Below, one piece after another: positions 32,365-43,800 of a stretch of 64,000 nucleotides of DNA; position 1 is the first letter of the stretch; the number at the start of each line of letters is the position of its first letter. Source of the DNA: Reticulitermes speratus. Taxonomy: Eukaryota > Arthropoda > Insecta > Blattodea > Rhinotermitidae. The stretch lies in contig JAJKFL010000014.1 in NCBI GenBank assembly GCA_021186555.1, positions 24,931,033 to 24,995,032 of the forward strand, given 5' to 3'. The notes beneath the pieces were generated by a model. That model had not been told where the DNA came from. It made no database searches and saw only the letters and a program-made list of their open reading frames with translations. Both the position numbers and the translations under genes were made by a program.

Positions 32365-33993
32365 AGAGGATCACCAAAAAATGGGCTGATATTGAATTGA
32401 TTTTAATCATTGGAGGTCACATTCATTAAAACATTACATAATTACTACGTTGAAGACATTAAGGTTTGTTGGTAATTAGTTTTTGAAAAAGGGCACATCA
32501 AATTTTTATGTAATTTTTATAGAATGGTGAGGCTCGCAATCCTTTACTCACATCAAGGGAGCCTCAAACTAAGAGAATTTGTGTATCATTGGAGAGAGCA
32601 AAGACCGCAAATGATGGGAAATTTATACGTATTACTTACACAGAGTTTGATAGAAATGGAAGTGTAATATACGTACTTGTATGTTGGATCATTAATTTCC
32701 ATTCAGAAAGTTCTTACAAGTTAGATGTGAATATTACAGGGTCATTATTTTGTCTGAATACTGTAGGTTTCCACTTCCTGTCGGTACAGTTCTAATATTA
32801 ACATTGCCCACTCACTCGACCTCCCAGACGCACGGAAAATTAGCGGCGTGAACAGACGACGGACAGTTATTAGTTAAAATAAGGACCCTGTATTACATGT
32901 TAGGGTCTATTTATTCAGCAAAGTGACTGTCTACTGCTGTGGTTTCAGGCGAAGTTAAGAACCGTTCTTTTCAACACCACGTCCTGAACGACCCTAGAGT
33001 CCATCCAGCCACCTACCCAGCCGATACCGGAGGACCAAATCACGTTTAAACTAAACACTCTTTTCCACCTACTACAGAAAATAGGAATAAGTGGCTTTAT
33101 TTACTTTTACCCCCATACTTCTTTATAGTGTGGTGCTGAAAGGCAGGGACAACTCATCCTTAATACTTTACATTATAGGCCTACTTGCTTCTTGAGTACC
33201 TTATTTTGGTCAGTAAGGTACACATGTATGACACCCCTGTTGTAATTCACGTTCGTATGCAGAAAAGTTATCGCTTGTGTTGGTTAAGAACGACTTTCAT
33301 GATCTGAGATAGGGCTGAAGGTTGCGCCGGTAAGTTGAACATGAATTACGGTAAGTGCTTCTCGGTTATAAGATTCCAACTTTACCACCAGCGACTTCAT
33401 CTTCCAAACTATTTTCCGTTCTAACAAACTTACAAGGTGACGGTGATGCGGAAGAATGGGATCACTGCGCAACTCCACCGAGCAATCTTCTTAGAGCTCA
33501 GAAACCTTTCATAAGAGGAACCACAGAAAGTAGCAACCCGCGGAGTTTCAGATGTAACAGCTTGGACTTCTCATTATGTAGAAGGAATTTTCTCCAACTC
33601 ATGGATTTAAATACCTTCAATGACTCTTCAGTTGCAAATGAGCAAAGTTTCATTTCGTAATTGCAGTGTAGCCCTATATAGATTCTTAATAGCTCTTGAC
33701 GGGGATATTTCAGCTGTGGAAGTTGTGTACTGTCGGGTCAGATTGGAAGACAGCCATAGATATTAAAAACTTAGGGATTTTGAAGGCGATAGACGAGGTC
33801 TATTTCATGATACTGTACATCTGTGTAGAGAAACCTTTCACTGTTAATGGGCAATTTCAAAATATCCAAACACTTCGCGGGTCAAAAACTAATGTTGAAA
33901 CAGTAGAAGTCTTAATATTATACATGTCCGCGGAGTTGGTTTATATGTGTAAGGTTTTTACTTCCAGCTACTGCAAAATAAATTTATTTTTAC
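32365..33993. other. Stretch without recognised gene
   Basis: No recognised repeat. On the - strand a strong donor-like site (CACCTT then GTAAGT, near 33435) follows a short protein-like frame (KKIARWSCAVIPFFRITVTL), but no acceptor is convincing. Confidence 0.3.
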
Positions 33994-34038
33994 ACTCCTA
34001 CGTGTTTCGGCTGACCATTTCAGCCATCATCATGGAGT
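33994..34038 (-). ncRNA. Hammerhead-like motif, one core change
   Basis: The - strand reads ACTCC, ATGATGA, T, GGCTG...CAGCC, GAAAC, AC, GTA, GGAGT. Stem I (5 bp) and stem II (5 bp) are perfect, and GAAA and GUA are intact. The first base of CTGATGA is A, which should impair cleavage. No inverted partner was found nearby. Confidence 0.45.
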
Positions 34039-34807
34039 CAACGTACATAGACATATGCAGCGTATATCGTGTCTGAATGGTAAATGTCGTAGTCGTGATT
34101 TTAGAGTTTAAAATACATACGTTAGCATATACATATGTTATTACATAAAATCTGTCTCCAAACATCTGTCTCTCAACCAATTCCAGGTTTTATAGAGGTG
34201 GAGACCCCTGGCTGTAGTGCCCGGTTATTTACCCTTAGGTGACATCTCTGTAGTTGCACTGATAATATATTTGGAACTGAAAGAGCAAGAAGGGCGGTTA
34301 CAGCTTACCATTCCGTATTTTTCTCACTCCTCCCACTGTAAAGTTTCAAACAGAGGATATTTTCATGCAATATCCACGAATCCCGTTACAAATTAAATAC
34401 AGTTTACCAAGTTTAACTGTGCGTGCGAAGTTCCTTCGTTCTAATGGGGGAGCATAAGTTACATGTGTTGGAAAACTCTGGCGGGCCGCAGACATAAATT
34501 CGGCGGGCTACATGCGGTCCGGGGCTCCGGGTTGCCGATAACTGCCGTACGTTATTAATTTTGACATACTAAGGAAAACGAAATATCTCAGTACAATCAG
34601 TAATAATGCTATGACTCTATAAATGGCTACCTTGTTCAAAATAAGAACGGAATGTCACCATAACACCATGCATTTCAGTTTCTGCAAAGATTTTATACCC
34701 AGAAGTGGCGAAAGTATTTTAAAACTTACCGCTACAGAAAATGTTGGATAGTTGGAATATTACTGCATAGTTTAGCTGTTCTTAAGCGCCATGTCATGAA
34801 AACGTAT
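34039..34807. other. Stretch without recognised gene
   Basis: No recognised feature. Confidence 0.3.
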
Positions 34808-35022
34808 TGAGGGAGTGGAGGTTTAGCTCCATACATTCTTCATCTCGGCACTTAGTGGAGCTCAGCTGTCAGTTTCACAACCCGGCCTCTTTTTGCGTGG
34901 TGAAAGAACTCCGAAAACATGGGATAGGAAGCCGTGTAAGCCCCGGAATCGTTGAGGAAGATAATATTATTTTCCTGATGGGAATCGAACCTGAAGACTA
35001 ATCGCTAACCCTACTGAGCTAT
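34808..35022 (-). repeat. SINE family E, copy 6
   Basis: On the + strand: GGAGGTTTAGCTCCATACA, CATCTCGGCACTTAGTGGAG, a diverged middle, and the reversed B box (GATGGGAATCGAACCTGAAG) with ACCCTACTGAGCTATT (reversed A-box region). It is full length but diverged. Confidence 0.75.
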
Positions 35023-35326
35023 TTGTGAATTGGCTACGATTCGAGATCTAAACGTGTTACTGACGTTTTGTTTGTTTTTGTGTTAACTGGATTTTCCTTT
35101 TCCTAAACGACGTTATGAAACTCATGTCGCTGCCTTACAGAATTGAATTATTAAGTTACTGGTGGGCCCACTCATGCAGTGACCAGAATCGGCACTGTAA
35201 AATATGACACAATGTACTGATTGGTTCGGACGTCATTTAATTATGCTGCATTAGACATACGCGTTATTCGGTGCCGGAACACAACGTTCTGATAACGTCA
35301 GCTGCAATCACTTGTTCAACCGTCCT

Positions 35327-35328
35327 AT

Positions 35329-35359
<31 letters not shown>

Positions 35360-35361
35360 TT
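35327..35361. repeat. (ATTT)n microsatellite
   Basis: Nearly nine perfect ATTT units. Confidence 0.95.
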
Positions 35362-35979
35362 ACAGTCACGTTGAAAGAAGAGTGTCACAAATCAGGGAAG
35401 GGAAATACACAGTAGACCCTATAAGGCTGAGCGTGAGACATCTGACGATTAGATTCGTTCTAATCACATTACTAAAAGCACCAAGCTTCTGTAAGATAAT
35501 CAGCTGACTTAACGCCTTTTAAACTGTAAAGATACAAAGGCAATGAAACAGCCAGTTGTGTCAAGATGAAGCAGACTTCCAACATTTCAGAAACTTTGAG
35601 GATTCATTCCATTTGTCTACGGGTAACAGCCTGATAAACTATAATGTTCTTGAATAACTTAAAGTAAAGAAAACTATGATGTGATTGTTACAGGGTATTT
35701 TATGAACGTGGAGATTGGCATTATTATAGGGAAAAAGTATTAGATGAAAGGTATTTCATATCAGACAGGAAATAATAGGAAGATGGACAGAATATATCGT
35801 GACGGAATTTATAATTTATTAGTCACTAAATATTACGTTGAACAAATAAAACGAGGTTAGATGAAGGGACGTCTTAGTACTGTAGGCGAAATTATAAATG
35901 AATTTGTGGGGAAATCGTAATGAAACATACCGTATGTGAAACCTGGGTTTATATGAGAAAATAATAGTACAATGTATCC

Positions 35980-36085
35980 AAAGACGTATAATTACTAAGG
36001 GTGTACATTGGATTCAACTGGTTGATAATATGGTCCATGGTGGACTCTTGTGAACACGGTAATCAACGTTCAAATTCCATATAAT
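35980..36085 (+). pseudogene. Decayed LINE 3' end, short
   Basis: GGATTCAACTGGTTGATAAT, TGGACTCTTGTGAACACGGT, AATCAACGTTCAAATTCCAT corresponds to the WIDLAQ...RALVN..NLRVP-type end shared by the LINEs here. Sequence before 35980 may belong to the same copy but is too decayed to align by eye. Confidence 0.5.
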
Positions 36086-37044
36086 GTGATAAATACTAAA
36101 CCAGCTGCAGGAAAATCGGCTTCAACAAAAGATAACTTCGCTACATGAATTTTTTTAATTGTAGCTTCATTAACGATACTGTCTCGCTCGATGGGATTGG
36201 GTATATTAGATGGATTGAGGATTGGGGTAAAACTTCTGAAAATACCCAGAAAAGGTAAACAAATTTGAATGGTCACATAATGTAGCATAAAATTCTATTT
36301 AGTGTATTGTTCGTATTTAAAGCTTCTGACAAAAGATCCATAAGGTTACTGCGACTTTTCACAGTCTTGGGACTGGAATGTCAACGCAGTAACTTAAAGT
36401 AGACAATAATTTTCTCCTACTGTATCGACCTCCTTCAGAAAGTCAATCTAGTATATTATTCAGTGCTACAACACACACTATGGCGGCATTACTGCAAGAC
36501 TACTTGCAGTCCAATAAACGATCATACAGAAGTTGTATTGAGCCCACAGACTTCTGAAGCTGTGAAATTAACATATCACGTTATATTTGTTTCGTTAATC
36601 AAATTAGAACTTGATAATAAAATTTCGATAATTCTGTTATTCATAAAATTTCAGAAATCTGTAGAATTTTTTAAAAAAATCTCGTTTTTTTGTGCCTCCA
36701 ATACATCGGCACTAACTTGGCCAGAGACAATTTCAGTTTCATGTGTCGGCCTAATGTTCCAGTGGCTGCCTCCCTCGATTCAATCAGCCGCCATCCCACT
36801 TTTCATTTACATCGGTTCAAAATCAATCCGTAACCGTGAAATACACTTTGGTTTGACGAGTGGACGGAATGGAAACACATTTCTTGTACCAGCGTGAAAC
36901 AGTGACTACCAATGAGCGTTGATATTCGTGACTGATATTATTATTGTTTCTAAACCCGAAAGCCCGCAGATCGAAAGTTGTAGCGAAGTTCTCAGAACTC
37001 GTTGAACTTCACTCATACCAAAGGACGAAAACTTTCGTTTACTG
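36086..37044. other. Stretch with an unexplained open frame
   Basis: The + strand frame 36463-36897 (144 codons) is the longest in the window. Its second half (GLMFQWLPPSIQSAAIPLF) is hydrophobic and could be a membrane segment, but there is no acceptor, donor or homologous copy to support it. It is AT-rich at its beginning and is treated as unproven. Confidence 0.25.
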
Positions 37045-37120
37045 ACCTGAATATTATAGCGGCGAATGAATCAAGAAGGATGAGATGAATGTCGCATACG
37101 GCAAGAAGCATACCGAAAAT
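37045..37120 (+). pseudogene. Small LINE remnant
   Basis: The frame NIIAANESRRMR, stop, MSHTARSI lines up with the [20 protein letters not shown] block of the 31-kb LINE. Confidence 0.45.
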
Positions 37121-38319
37121 ATTGAAATATCCATTGATATTTCAAATAAATAATTTAATAAATTCCATTTTCTTTAAAGGCCCTACAGATAAACCTTCCG
37201 TTAATGCATTCTTATATATCACAGTAACTGACCGACACTTTGAAATAAGTTTCACAGTAAGTGTGCGGGCTGTAAACTTGAAAATCCTTAAAAGATAACT
37301 TCAGAGATTAAGTATAACAGTCTAGAGGTGCACTGTATCGCACAGGAATACTGCTGTTCTGTTCATGATTGGATTATGTGGCATTGCTTTCATTTTTTCG
37401 CCCATTGTCAAAGCAACTTAAATACGATCTCCTTAAGACAGTATACAAGTACTATAAAACGAGCAGTGCTGTTAATACAACTAGTGGTAAGCCTTTTCCG
37501 GCAATATTCGACACACTAATACTGCAACTGCAGCCGTATTTGTTCAGTTATTGGAGGTATCGTGGTTCTATACAGACTGACCACGTTTCTTTCAATATCG
37601 ACACAGCAGCGAACAGAAGATGTTAGCATGAGATGTAGGATTCCCACAAACGACTCAACGACAAGGAATTAAAAACAGCCATGATACACAAAAGATACTA
37701 ATACGTAATATTAACGATTGATGGAAACAATACCATGAAATGTTTACAGAAACAGGATATGAGATTAACGTCACTAGGCACTGTATAATGAAAGGAAAAT
37801 GTGTTAATAACTGACAGGAGGGACCTACTGATGGAACTGAGGAGATTATAATTAAAAACAACAGCATGCGAATATAATACTGTGTATGACGAACACTAGT
37901 AATATCTGTCTTCGTGAAACCATTACAACATATTAATAAATAAACATAAAATGAGGAATGCAAAAGTGTAAAAAGACAGGTGAATGCAATAGATGAGGCA
38001 TGTCATACTGGCGGCTGGTTGGCAGCGTGTATCCCGTTTGAATTCTTTTGGCGGTGCGCGAAACTTCTCCACAAAAAAAAAAAAAAAAATGAATGCAGCC
38101 AAAATAGAAACAGAAATAGATAAGATCGTAAAATCGGTTAACGAACTGTCGAGCGAAGCTTCGTAATTTCGTTATTTTCACGGCGTCCGTATACGACTGC
38201 GTAACGCGCGCCTGGGCTGCGTAACTACTCCGTCGCTTGGGAGTATGAAGCACTCGTACATGCTGAGAGAAGAGAGAGGTTTGCGCAGGCGAGTTTAAAC
38301 TTGCAGTTAATGTAGTAGA
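37121..38319. other. Stretch without recognised gene
   Basis: No exon is seen. Bases 38010-38260 are clearly richer in GC and CpG than the surroundings and may be the 5' end of the hAT-type element that follows, but no terminal inverted repeat pair could be set. Confidence 0.3.
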
Positions 38320-38985
38320 TGGATAATAAAAAGTGTTTTGATGTGTCTGTACCCACAGGATTAATGGATAGCCAATATTTAGTTATATTAGCCGAAAATC
38401 AGCTGTCTATCGAGTTACCTGGAAAGTATTTGTAGTGAAATTACTGTTATTTTATTATAATGTAACAGTAAACCCAGCAACACCACAGTCGACGTCATCT
38501 GCTATTGCACAACGTACGATAGAAGTAGAGGGTCACAACTTACAACAAAAATGGGAAGCGGAATATTTTCATTTACAACGTCAAAGCAATATTGTGTGTC
38601 TCATTTGTCAAAGAAGGGTGGCTTTAGCGAAAAATATTATGTTAAACGTCATTGTGAAATACATATGACAGAAAAATGTGACGATTTATAAAATGTAGGA
38701 GTGATAAAATGTGCGAACCGACTTAACTTTAAAAATGCAAAAAAAAAAAAACTACACAAATAACAGATCGAATGAATCAGCAGTTAAAGCAAGTTTATAT
38801 CGGCCAATTTCACTGCAGCCAACACAAAGCCTTTTATAGGAGGACAACCTGTTCGATAGCTGTTAAAATGAAACTGCTGAAACCATGTATCTGGAATAAG
38901 TGCAAGTTTTCAAACACAAAAGCGTCAGTAGCATCAAATGGCTAAGTCACACGACAAGATATAGCGTATTACTTAAGGGATTCAA
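38320..38985 (+). pseudogene. Broken hAT/ZBED-type transposase N-terminal region
   Basis: In pieces over several frames, a BED-like zinc finger is legible: KWEAEYFHLQRQ, CLICQRRVALAK, then after a one-base frameshift YYVKRHCEIHMTEKCDDL. The pattern is C-x2-C ... H-x3-H. Later, AVKASL and ETMYL, VQVF, SVSS segments follow in shifted frames with stops. The order resembles the hAT-derived proteins of the GTF2I-repeat-domain/ZBED type. A mononucleotide A-run at 38740 sits inside. The catalytic region is not present. Confidence 0.6.
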
Positions 38986-39078
38986 TAAGATTCAGAAAAA
39001 GGGGATTATATTTGAAATTGAATTTAAATTTGGAAATTGATGTATAAATTTCAAGCTCTGTGAAATGAAATCTGTCAT

Positions 39079-39200
39079 AACCTTGATTTCAGGCTTCCGC
39101 CGCGATGTTGATGTAACTTGTGGTCTTCTGGGTAATTACACGGCGTCGTGTGGTAATATATTTACCACACGACGCCGTGTAATTACCCAGAAGACCACAG
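39079..39200. mobile_element. Fold-back insertion with perfect 38-bp arms and 14-bp target duplication
   Basis: 39119-39156 and 39162-39199 are exact reverse complements separated by 5 bases (TATAT). The left outside (CAGGCTTCCGCCGCGATG) is the terminus of family F, so the palindrome is built from its outer 70 bases. ATGAAATCTGTCAT (39065-39078) and ATGAAATTTGTCAT (39201-39214) flank the insertion exactly, a 14-bp target-site duplication with one change. Confidence 0.8.
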
Positions 39201-39621
39201 ATGAAATTTGTCATGTTCAGCGCAACTTGTAATTTTGACCACAGAGCAGACGAAAATGTACATATGGAGCTCATAGAATTGTTATTTTTTTAGTCCGAAA
39301 TGAAAAAAATTACTGACGCTGAAGTTCCATGTATTTACCTTATAGTTGCACATAAATTTCCACAAATTATCCAATTTAATATAGTCTTCTCGTGCCATCA
39401 GCCGCGTCGGATGATTTAAAAGGTACAACGTTTCATTCATAAAACAAAGAGCATCTCCGAAAGATCACGATACACATTTATCACCTGTAGTTAAAATTGC
39501 AGCCATAAATGCTTTTGAGTGACATAAATAAGTTAAGCGCAAATAAAAGACCCCCACGTTTCTGGAAAATTTTCTCATTAGAGATAAAATATGATACTGG
39601 TACCCGATTGGATATGTCATA

Positions 39622-39775
39622 TTGGAGGAGTGGAGGAGGTTTAGCTCCAGTCATTATTAATCTCGGCATTAGACGGAGATGATTGGTTAGTTTCATTCCC
39701 CCCTCCGCAGTGCAGTCGAGGAAGGGCCCTCGGTACGTACTGAACAGGAGGAAGGGTGAGCCTCAGAAGCTGTCT
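39622..39775 (-). repeat. SINE family E, copy 7, partial
   Basis: On the + strand GAGGAGGTTTAGCTCCAGTC, CTCGGCATTAGACGGAGATG, TTTCATTCCCCCCTCCGC, GTACTGAACAGGAGGAAGGG, TGAGCCTCAGAAGC. The head is missing. Confidence 0.7.
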
Positions 39776-40239
39776 GGAATTCTTGGAGAAGCTAATGGTT
39801 TGTCTGGCCTTGAAACAACGAGAACTGCGGTCGATGTCCATGTATTCCAGAGCTGTTAATAACTTCATCATCACGTCATCATATTGATCTTCAAGAGTCA
39901 AGTTGTAGTTAGGTCTGTTTATTCTCAAAGCATTCAATTCCAGTACGACGTTGTCCTCTTGAAAGTTACTAAACTTAACATTGCTCCTAGTGGAAATCAT
40001 GTTTTTGTGTTATGTATTTTGTGTTACATTTTCTCGTGGGAATACTCGGGGCGACTTTTTATCACCCGGAACTTTAAAGTTTATGTTACATTTTATTAAC
40101 GAACGCAGTATCACAACATTGCGACAAACCGCGTAAAGGAAGCTGGGAATACTTTAATTAGCAGTCGGAAACGGAGAACCTAGCGTCAAGATGTCATCCT
40201 ACACGAGGAACTTGAAAGACTTTGTGGGATACAACACCG

Positions 40240-40345
40240 TGTTGATTGGTAATTGTTATCGACGTTTCGGAGAAGCTTGCTGCCTCCAGCTTCAAGATTG
40301 TCTAAAATAATTCTTCGTCGACTATCTTAAAGCTGGGGACGGCAG
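40240..40345. repeat. Decayed hammerhead-like repeat
   Basis: ATCGACGTTTCGGAGAAGCTTG followed by CTTCAAG (- strand CTTGAAGC...CTCCGAAACGTCGA) keeps GAAAC and stem II (GGAG/CTCC) but has a damaged CTGANGA box. It is related to 29670-29705. Confidence 0.35.
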
Positions 40346-40563
40346 GCACGTCACACACTTTGCAGCAATGGCTGCCGTCATCTGAGTCAAGTTTACATGT
40401 ATATACGACATTGATCCGAAATTTGCTTGTGCGGTTATAAAATAAGTTGATTACTTAGTTTTCCTTTTCCGTTTGCGTTATTCGACGTACTAAAGAACCA
40501 TAAATTTAATGTACGTGATCTAATAGCTTGTGATGGAAATCTGAAATTATCAATTTATAACAG

Positions 40564-40984
40564 TTTATATTTAAAGTCCGACAAATGTACAATTTAATCA
40601 CATTTAATTGTGTATTTTCACTGTCCTACATGTTTCAAACCCTTAATTTGGGTTCATCTTCAGGGACACATTATCTAAAATCGCACACTAGTTACACCAA
40701 CTGGAACAATTGTTTACATGAATTCTTTACAACTGTTCACATACACTGTTTAAAACAAATAAAAGTTAAAAATTGTGGTTGTTTGTTGTTTCAGTCTTAC
40801 ATTGGTTAAAAATTGTATAAAAGTTGAACAATCTATGCTGTTTTGATATCCTGTTTATCGGAGTAAGTTGCCTGTTGGGTGGTGAGAACAGTACTGTTAA
40901 ATTAAGGGTTCGAAACATGTAGGACAGTGAAAATACACAATTAAATGTGATTAAATTGTACATTTGTCGGACTTTAAATATAAA
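40564..40984. mobile_element. Inverted repeat with 86-bp arms and a hammerhead hairpin
   Basis: Arms 40564-40649 and 40899-40984 are reverse complements with a single mismatch over 86 bases. They contain AAAGTCCGACAAATGTAC, TTTAATTGTGTATTTTCAC and TGTCCTACATGTTTC. The spacer of 249 bases is AT-rich and noncoding. The left arm continues into a complete hammerhead-like unit (40622-40668); the right arm breaks off inside it. Confidence 0.8.
40622..40668 (-). ncRNA. Hammerhead-like ribozyme, core intact
   Basis: The - strand reads TGTCC, CTGAAGA, extra T, stem II of 6 bp (GAACCC/GGGTTT) with a 7-base loop, GAAAC, AT, GTA, GGACA. Stem I is 5 bp (UGUCC/GGACA). All core bases are conserved; the predicted cleavage is after GUA. 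Together with 30533-30579 it is the strongest candidate, and the high arm identity suggests a young element. Confidence 0.58.
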
Positions 40985-41173
40985 GTTAAAATGTACGAAA
41001 TGAATAATATTAAGTTTATAACAGTTTGTTTAAAATGCGGCCAGGTATATTGAACTGTTGCAGAAATACGACATAGTGATTGAGAATCGCTGTGTAAATC
41101 GTGGACAATGAGACCAATTCAGCTAACGTGCAAACATCCACTGTGTTCTAAGTGTAAGTAGCGTCGCGTAATT

Positions 41174-41395
41174 GCAGGCTTCGGCCGCGGTGTAAATGAG
41201 ATCTGCGCTCTTCTTGGATTTTACGCAGCGTAAATTGGTAAATTGGTACCGACGTTTCGGGACAACCACACCATTTCCTATATAACTGTTACCTAAGTGT
41301 TCCCGGCATTCTTCTTAGGATCTATAGGTTGTCCCGAAACGTCTGTAACAAACTGCCAATTTCTCTGTGTAAGTAGCGCTCATTTCACAGGTGTC
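41174..41395. mobile_element. Inverted-repeat element family F, copy 4
   Basis: It begins GCAGGCTTCGGCCGCGGTGT, then TTTTACGCAGCGTAAATTGG and TACCGACGTTTCGGGACAAC, and returns through GTTGTCCCGAAACGTC, AACTGCCAATTTCT and GTAAGTAGCGCTCATTTCAC. The centre has lost the CTTCAGGG box on the left side, so no hammerhead core is complete. Confidence 0.7.
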
Positions 41396-42166
41396 AACAT
41401 TGTATGTTACAGCACTTAGTTTCCAAACAGCTGAACTAGAAAAGTAGAAGGGAAACTGCGATTACGTTGGAACTGGAGGGCACAGATGTGGCAGAAAATG
41501 TTATCAGAACCTTCGGCATCCCTTCAGAAAAGCAATTAAAGAAACTTCCAGATGGTTTACGGCGAATTGAAAATAATACAGTGCCCTGCATTGTAATGAT
41601 GCAACTTAAAGTGGTCGACGTAGGTATTTACTGAACTATGAACAATTTAGTTTCTAGTCCATTTTCAAAATGCTGAACGATTTACGTCACATATATACTT
41701 TCTGTGCGGTATATGAAGGTAGTACGTATTCTGCTTGCGTTAGATGCTGGACAATAACTTATTTTTATGTGAAAGAGTTGTAAGCTTCTTCTTTTTCTTC
41801 ATGTTTCAATCGTTGGTGAGAGAGTAAAGGAGTGTGGCGTAACAGGATTCAGAATGAAGTGCTCGTAATTCTATACACGTCGAGAACGCAGGAAGGGTCC
41901 CACACAAGGCAGCATTGAGCAATGAACTTCCGCTGTGTTGTGGTACATGGCTCCTACCGTCTCACCTCGATTCAATCTGTATTAATTGGTCTTCCTGCCA
42001 AGCCACCTGCTATGTATAATTCTCTTGCGTGGCTTACACCACTCAGAGATACCTACCACCCGTTCTCTGTCAATAGTAAGATACTAGCAAGTTGTCAATC
42101 TCTATAAAGTACCTAAATTTGGATGCAGAGGATAGTTGGATTTATGACACTCTCCTCTTAGTACTG

Positions 42167-42543
42167 TCGCCCTCGGTGGACTAGTGGTTAGCATGCTCGC
42201 CACTGGACCCAAGGTTCGCGGGTTCAATCCCGGCCGAGGTCGATGGACAACTTCCTTCGGAGGGGAAGTAAAGCCGTCGGTCCCATGTCGTAGATTTACG
42301 GCATGTAAAAGAACGTTACGGGCATGAATTGAGATGTTTCGTAAGCAAAATTCAGCGGCCATTTCTCACCCAAGTCTCCTGATTGACTGCTAGATGGCTC
42401 TGGCAGTCATATCAGGATGAGCAGAAATTGTGCATTCAGTGGACTGGTCACCCACTACGGAATGCACACTTCCAGACCAAGAAACCTCTGAAAGGAGGGC
42501 CTATGCTCCGCAAGGAGCGACAGGAAGTAACTAACTAAACTAA
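42167..42543 (+). repeat. SINE family C, full length with 13-bp target duplication
   Basis: The tRNA-like head (GTGGACTAGTGGTTAGCATG as A box, GTTCGCGGGTTCAATCCCGG as B box) is followed by a 300-base body ending AAGGAGCGACAGGAAGTAAC, then a TAAC/TAAA-type tail. It is flanked exactly by CCTCTTAGTACTG at 42154-42166 and 42544-42556. Both promoter boxes are intact, so the copy looks recent. It is the only family C copy noticed. The 3' tail resembles the LINE tetranucleotide end, which suggests LINE-driven mobilisation. Confidence 0.88.
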
Positions 42544-43659
42544 CCTCTTAGTACTGACTAACTTATGGAAGTTGTAAGTTTAATGGGCTTACCGTTCTGA
42601 ATTTGCTTCAGAATGAAATCAACTGAGATACCAACATAAAAATCGAGTATTGCAACTCTCTGGAAGGTCGACGTCCTGTGTAGCAGAAAAGGTCCAGTTA
42701 CACAGTTTCTTTACCAGCGGAAAAGATGTTGGCGTTTAAGAAGTTGAAACGAATTTCATAAATATATCGTGAGTGTTACAAAAGTGGTGAATCATTTTTC
42801 CCTTGATGAAGTTTATTTGCATTCAGATGATACCTGCTTATAATCCTGGAAAAGCTGGAATTCTTTAAACTATAATCGTGCATTCCATCCGTAAGTCCGG
42901 ACGAAAGCCATTCGAATATGTCACAGCGGGTTCTACAAAGCTTAGACCTAAACTCGTATCCAATTAACCAACTGTTTATCACTTGACACTACCACAGTTG
43001 CTAACGCGTCCTTACAGAACCGAGAATTAAATTAGCGCAATATTAAACAAATACATGTTACAAAAAACTCCACTAGCTATTCCAAAAGAGAAATTATAAT
43101 AACGAAAGTCAAACCCAAAAAACATATGTATCACTGTAACAATGTAGGTAGAAGTAAATTAATATGAGTTGTAATATAGTCAGTACCTACTCAATAAATA
43201 TATGAAACAGGGCCGCACTTGAGAAATTTGTAGGCTCTCGGGTGGTTGAGAAGCTACTCGTGTTTCATGAGGCGGAGGTTGTGCACAAAATGATGCCACT
43301 TAACCGATCCTGAGGTATACAAATCGCGGCTACACTGCCCCCATCCTAGGACACATACTTAAGCCCAATTTCAGTATTATATTTCCATCTACACTTATGT
43401 CTCCTAAATCCATCTTCCTTTCGGGGTTTCCCATTAAAATATTCCCCTATATTTGAGCACTCTGAGGGGACACACTGGCTGATAGGGCATACGGCATTCT
43501 TATGTACTGCCTTCTACCGCTCGGACATTGTAATCCTGTTTTCTAACCGTGATCTGGACATAGATGTCAGTCTGTTCTCTGTCTGTATTGTCCTGTACGG
43601 CCATAGGCCTCGAGAGTGGACGAACCTCTGTCCAAAGAGTCATATCAATGTTTAATGAC

Positions 43660-43800
43660 CACTCAACCCTTGAAGATGAAGACACTAGGTTCATTCGAAA
43701 CGTCGGAAAACATTAACCCAGAGATACGACGTCACACCTCAGAAGCCGAGAATCCTCATTCAGAAAGAGATTTAGAAACCTATAAACTCGGAGGCTTTAG
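43660..43800 (+). repeat. Decayed family F relative
   Basis: CCTTGAAGATGAAGACACTA, GGTTCATTCGAAACGTCGGA, ATACGACGTCACACCTCAGA and GAGAATCCTCATTCAG keep the order of the right half of family F. The hammerhead-like core has C3 changed to T, and GUA to GGA. Confidence 0.55.

Noticed and set aside
36463-36897. Membrane-transporter exon in the 144-codon frame
   Set aside because: There is a hydrophobic stretch but no acceptor or donor, no homologous block that I can name, and the N-terminal half is AT-driven.
41152-41378. 12-bp target duplication (GTGTAAGTAGCG) around family F copy 4
   Set aside because: The right-hand occurrence lies inside the element's own end sequence, so the direct repeat is probably coincidental.
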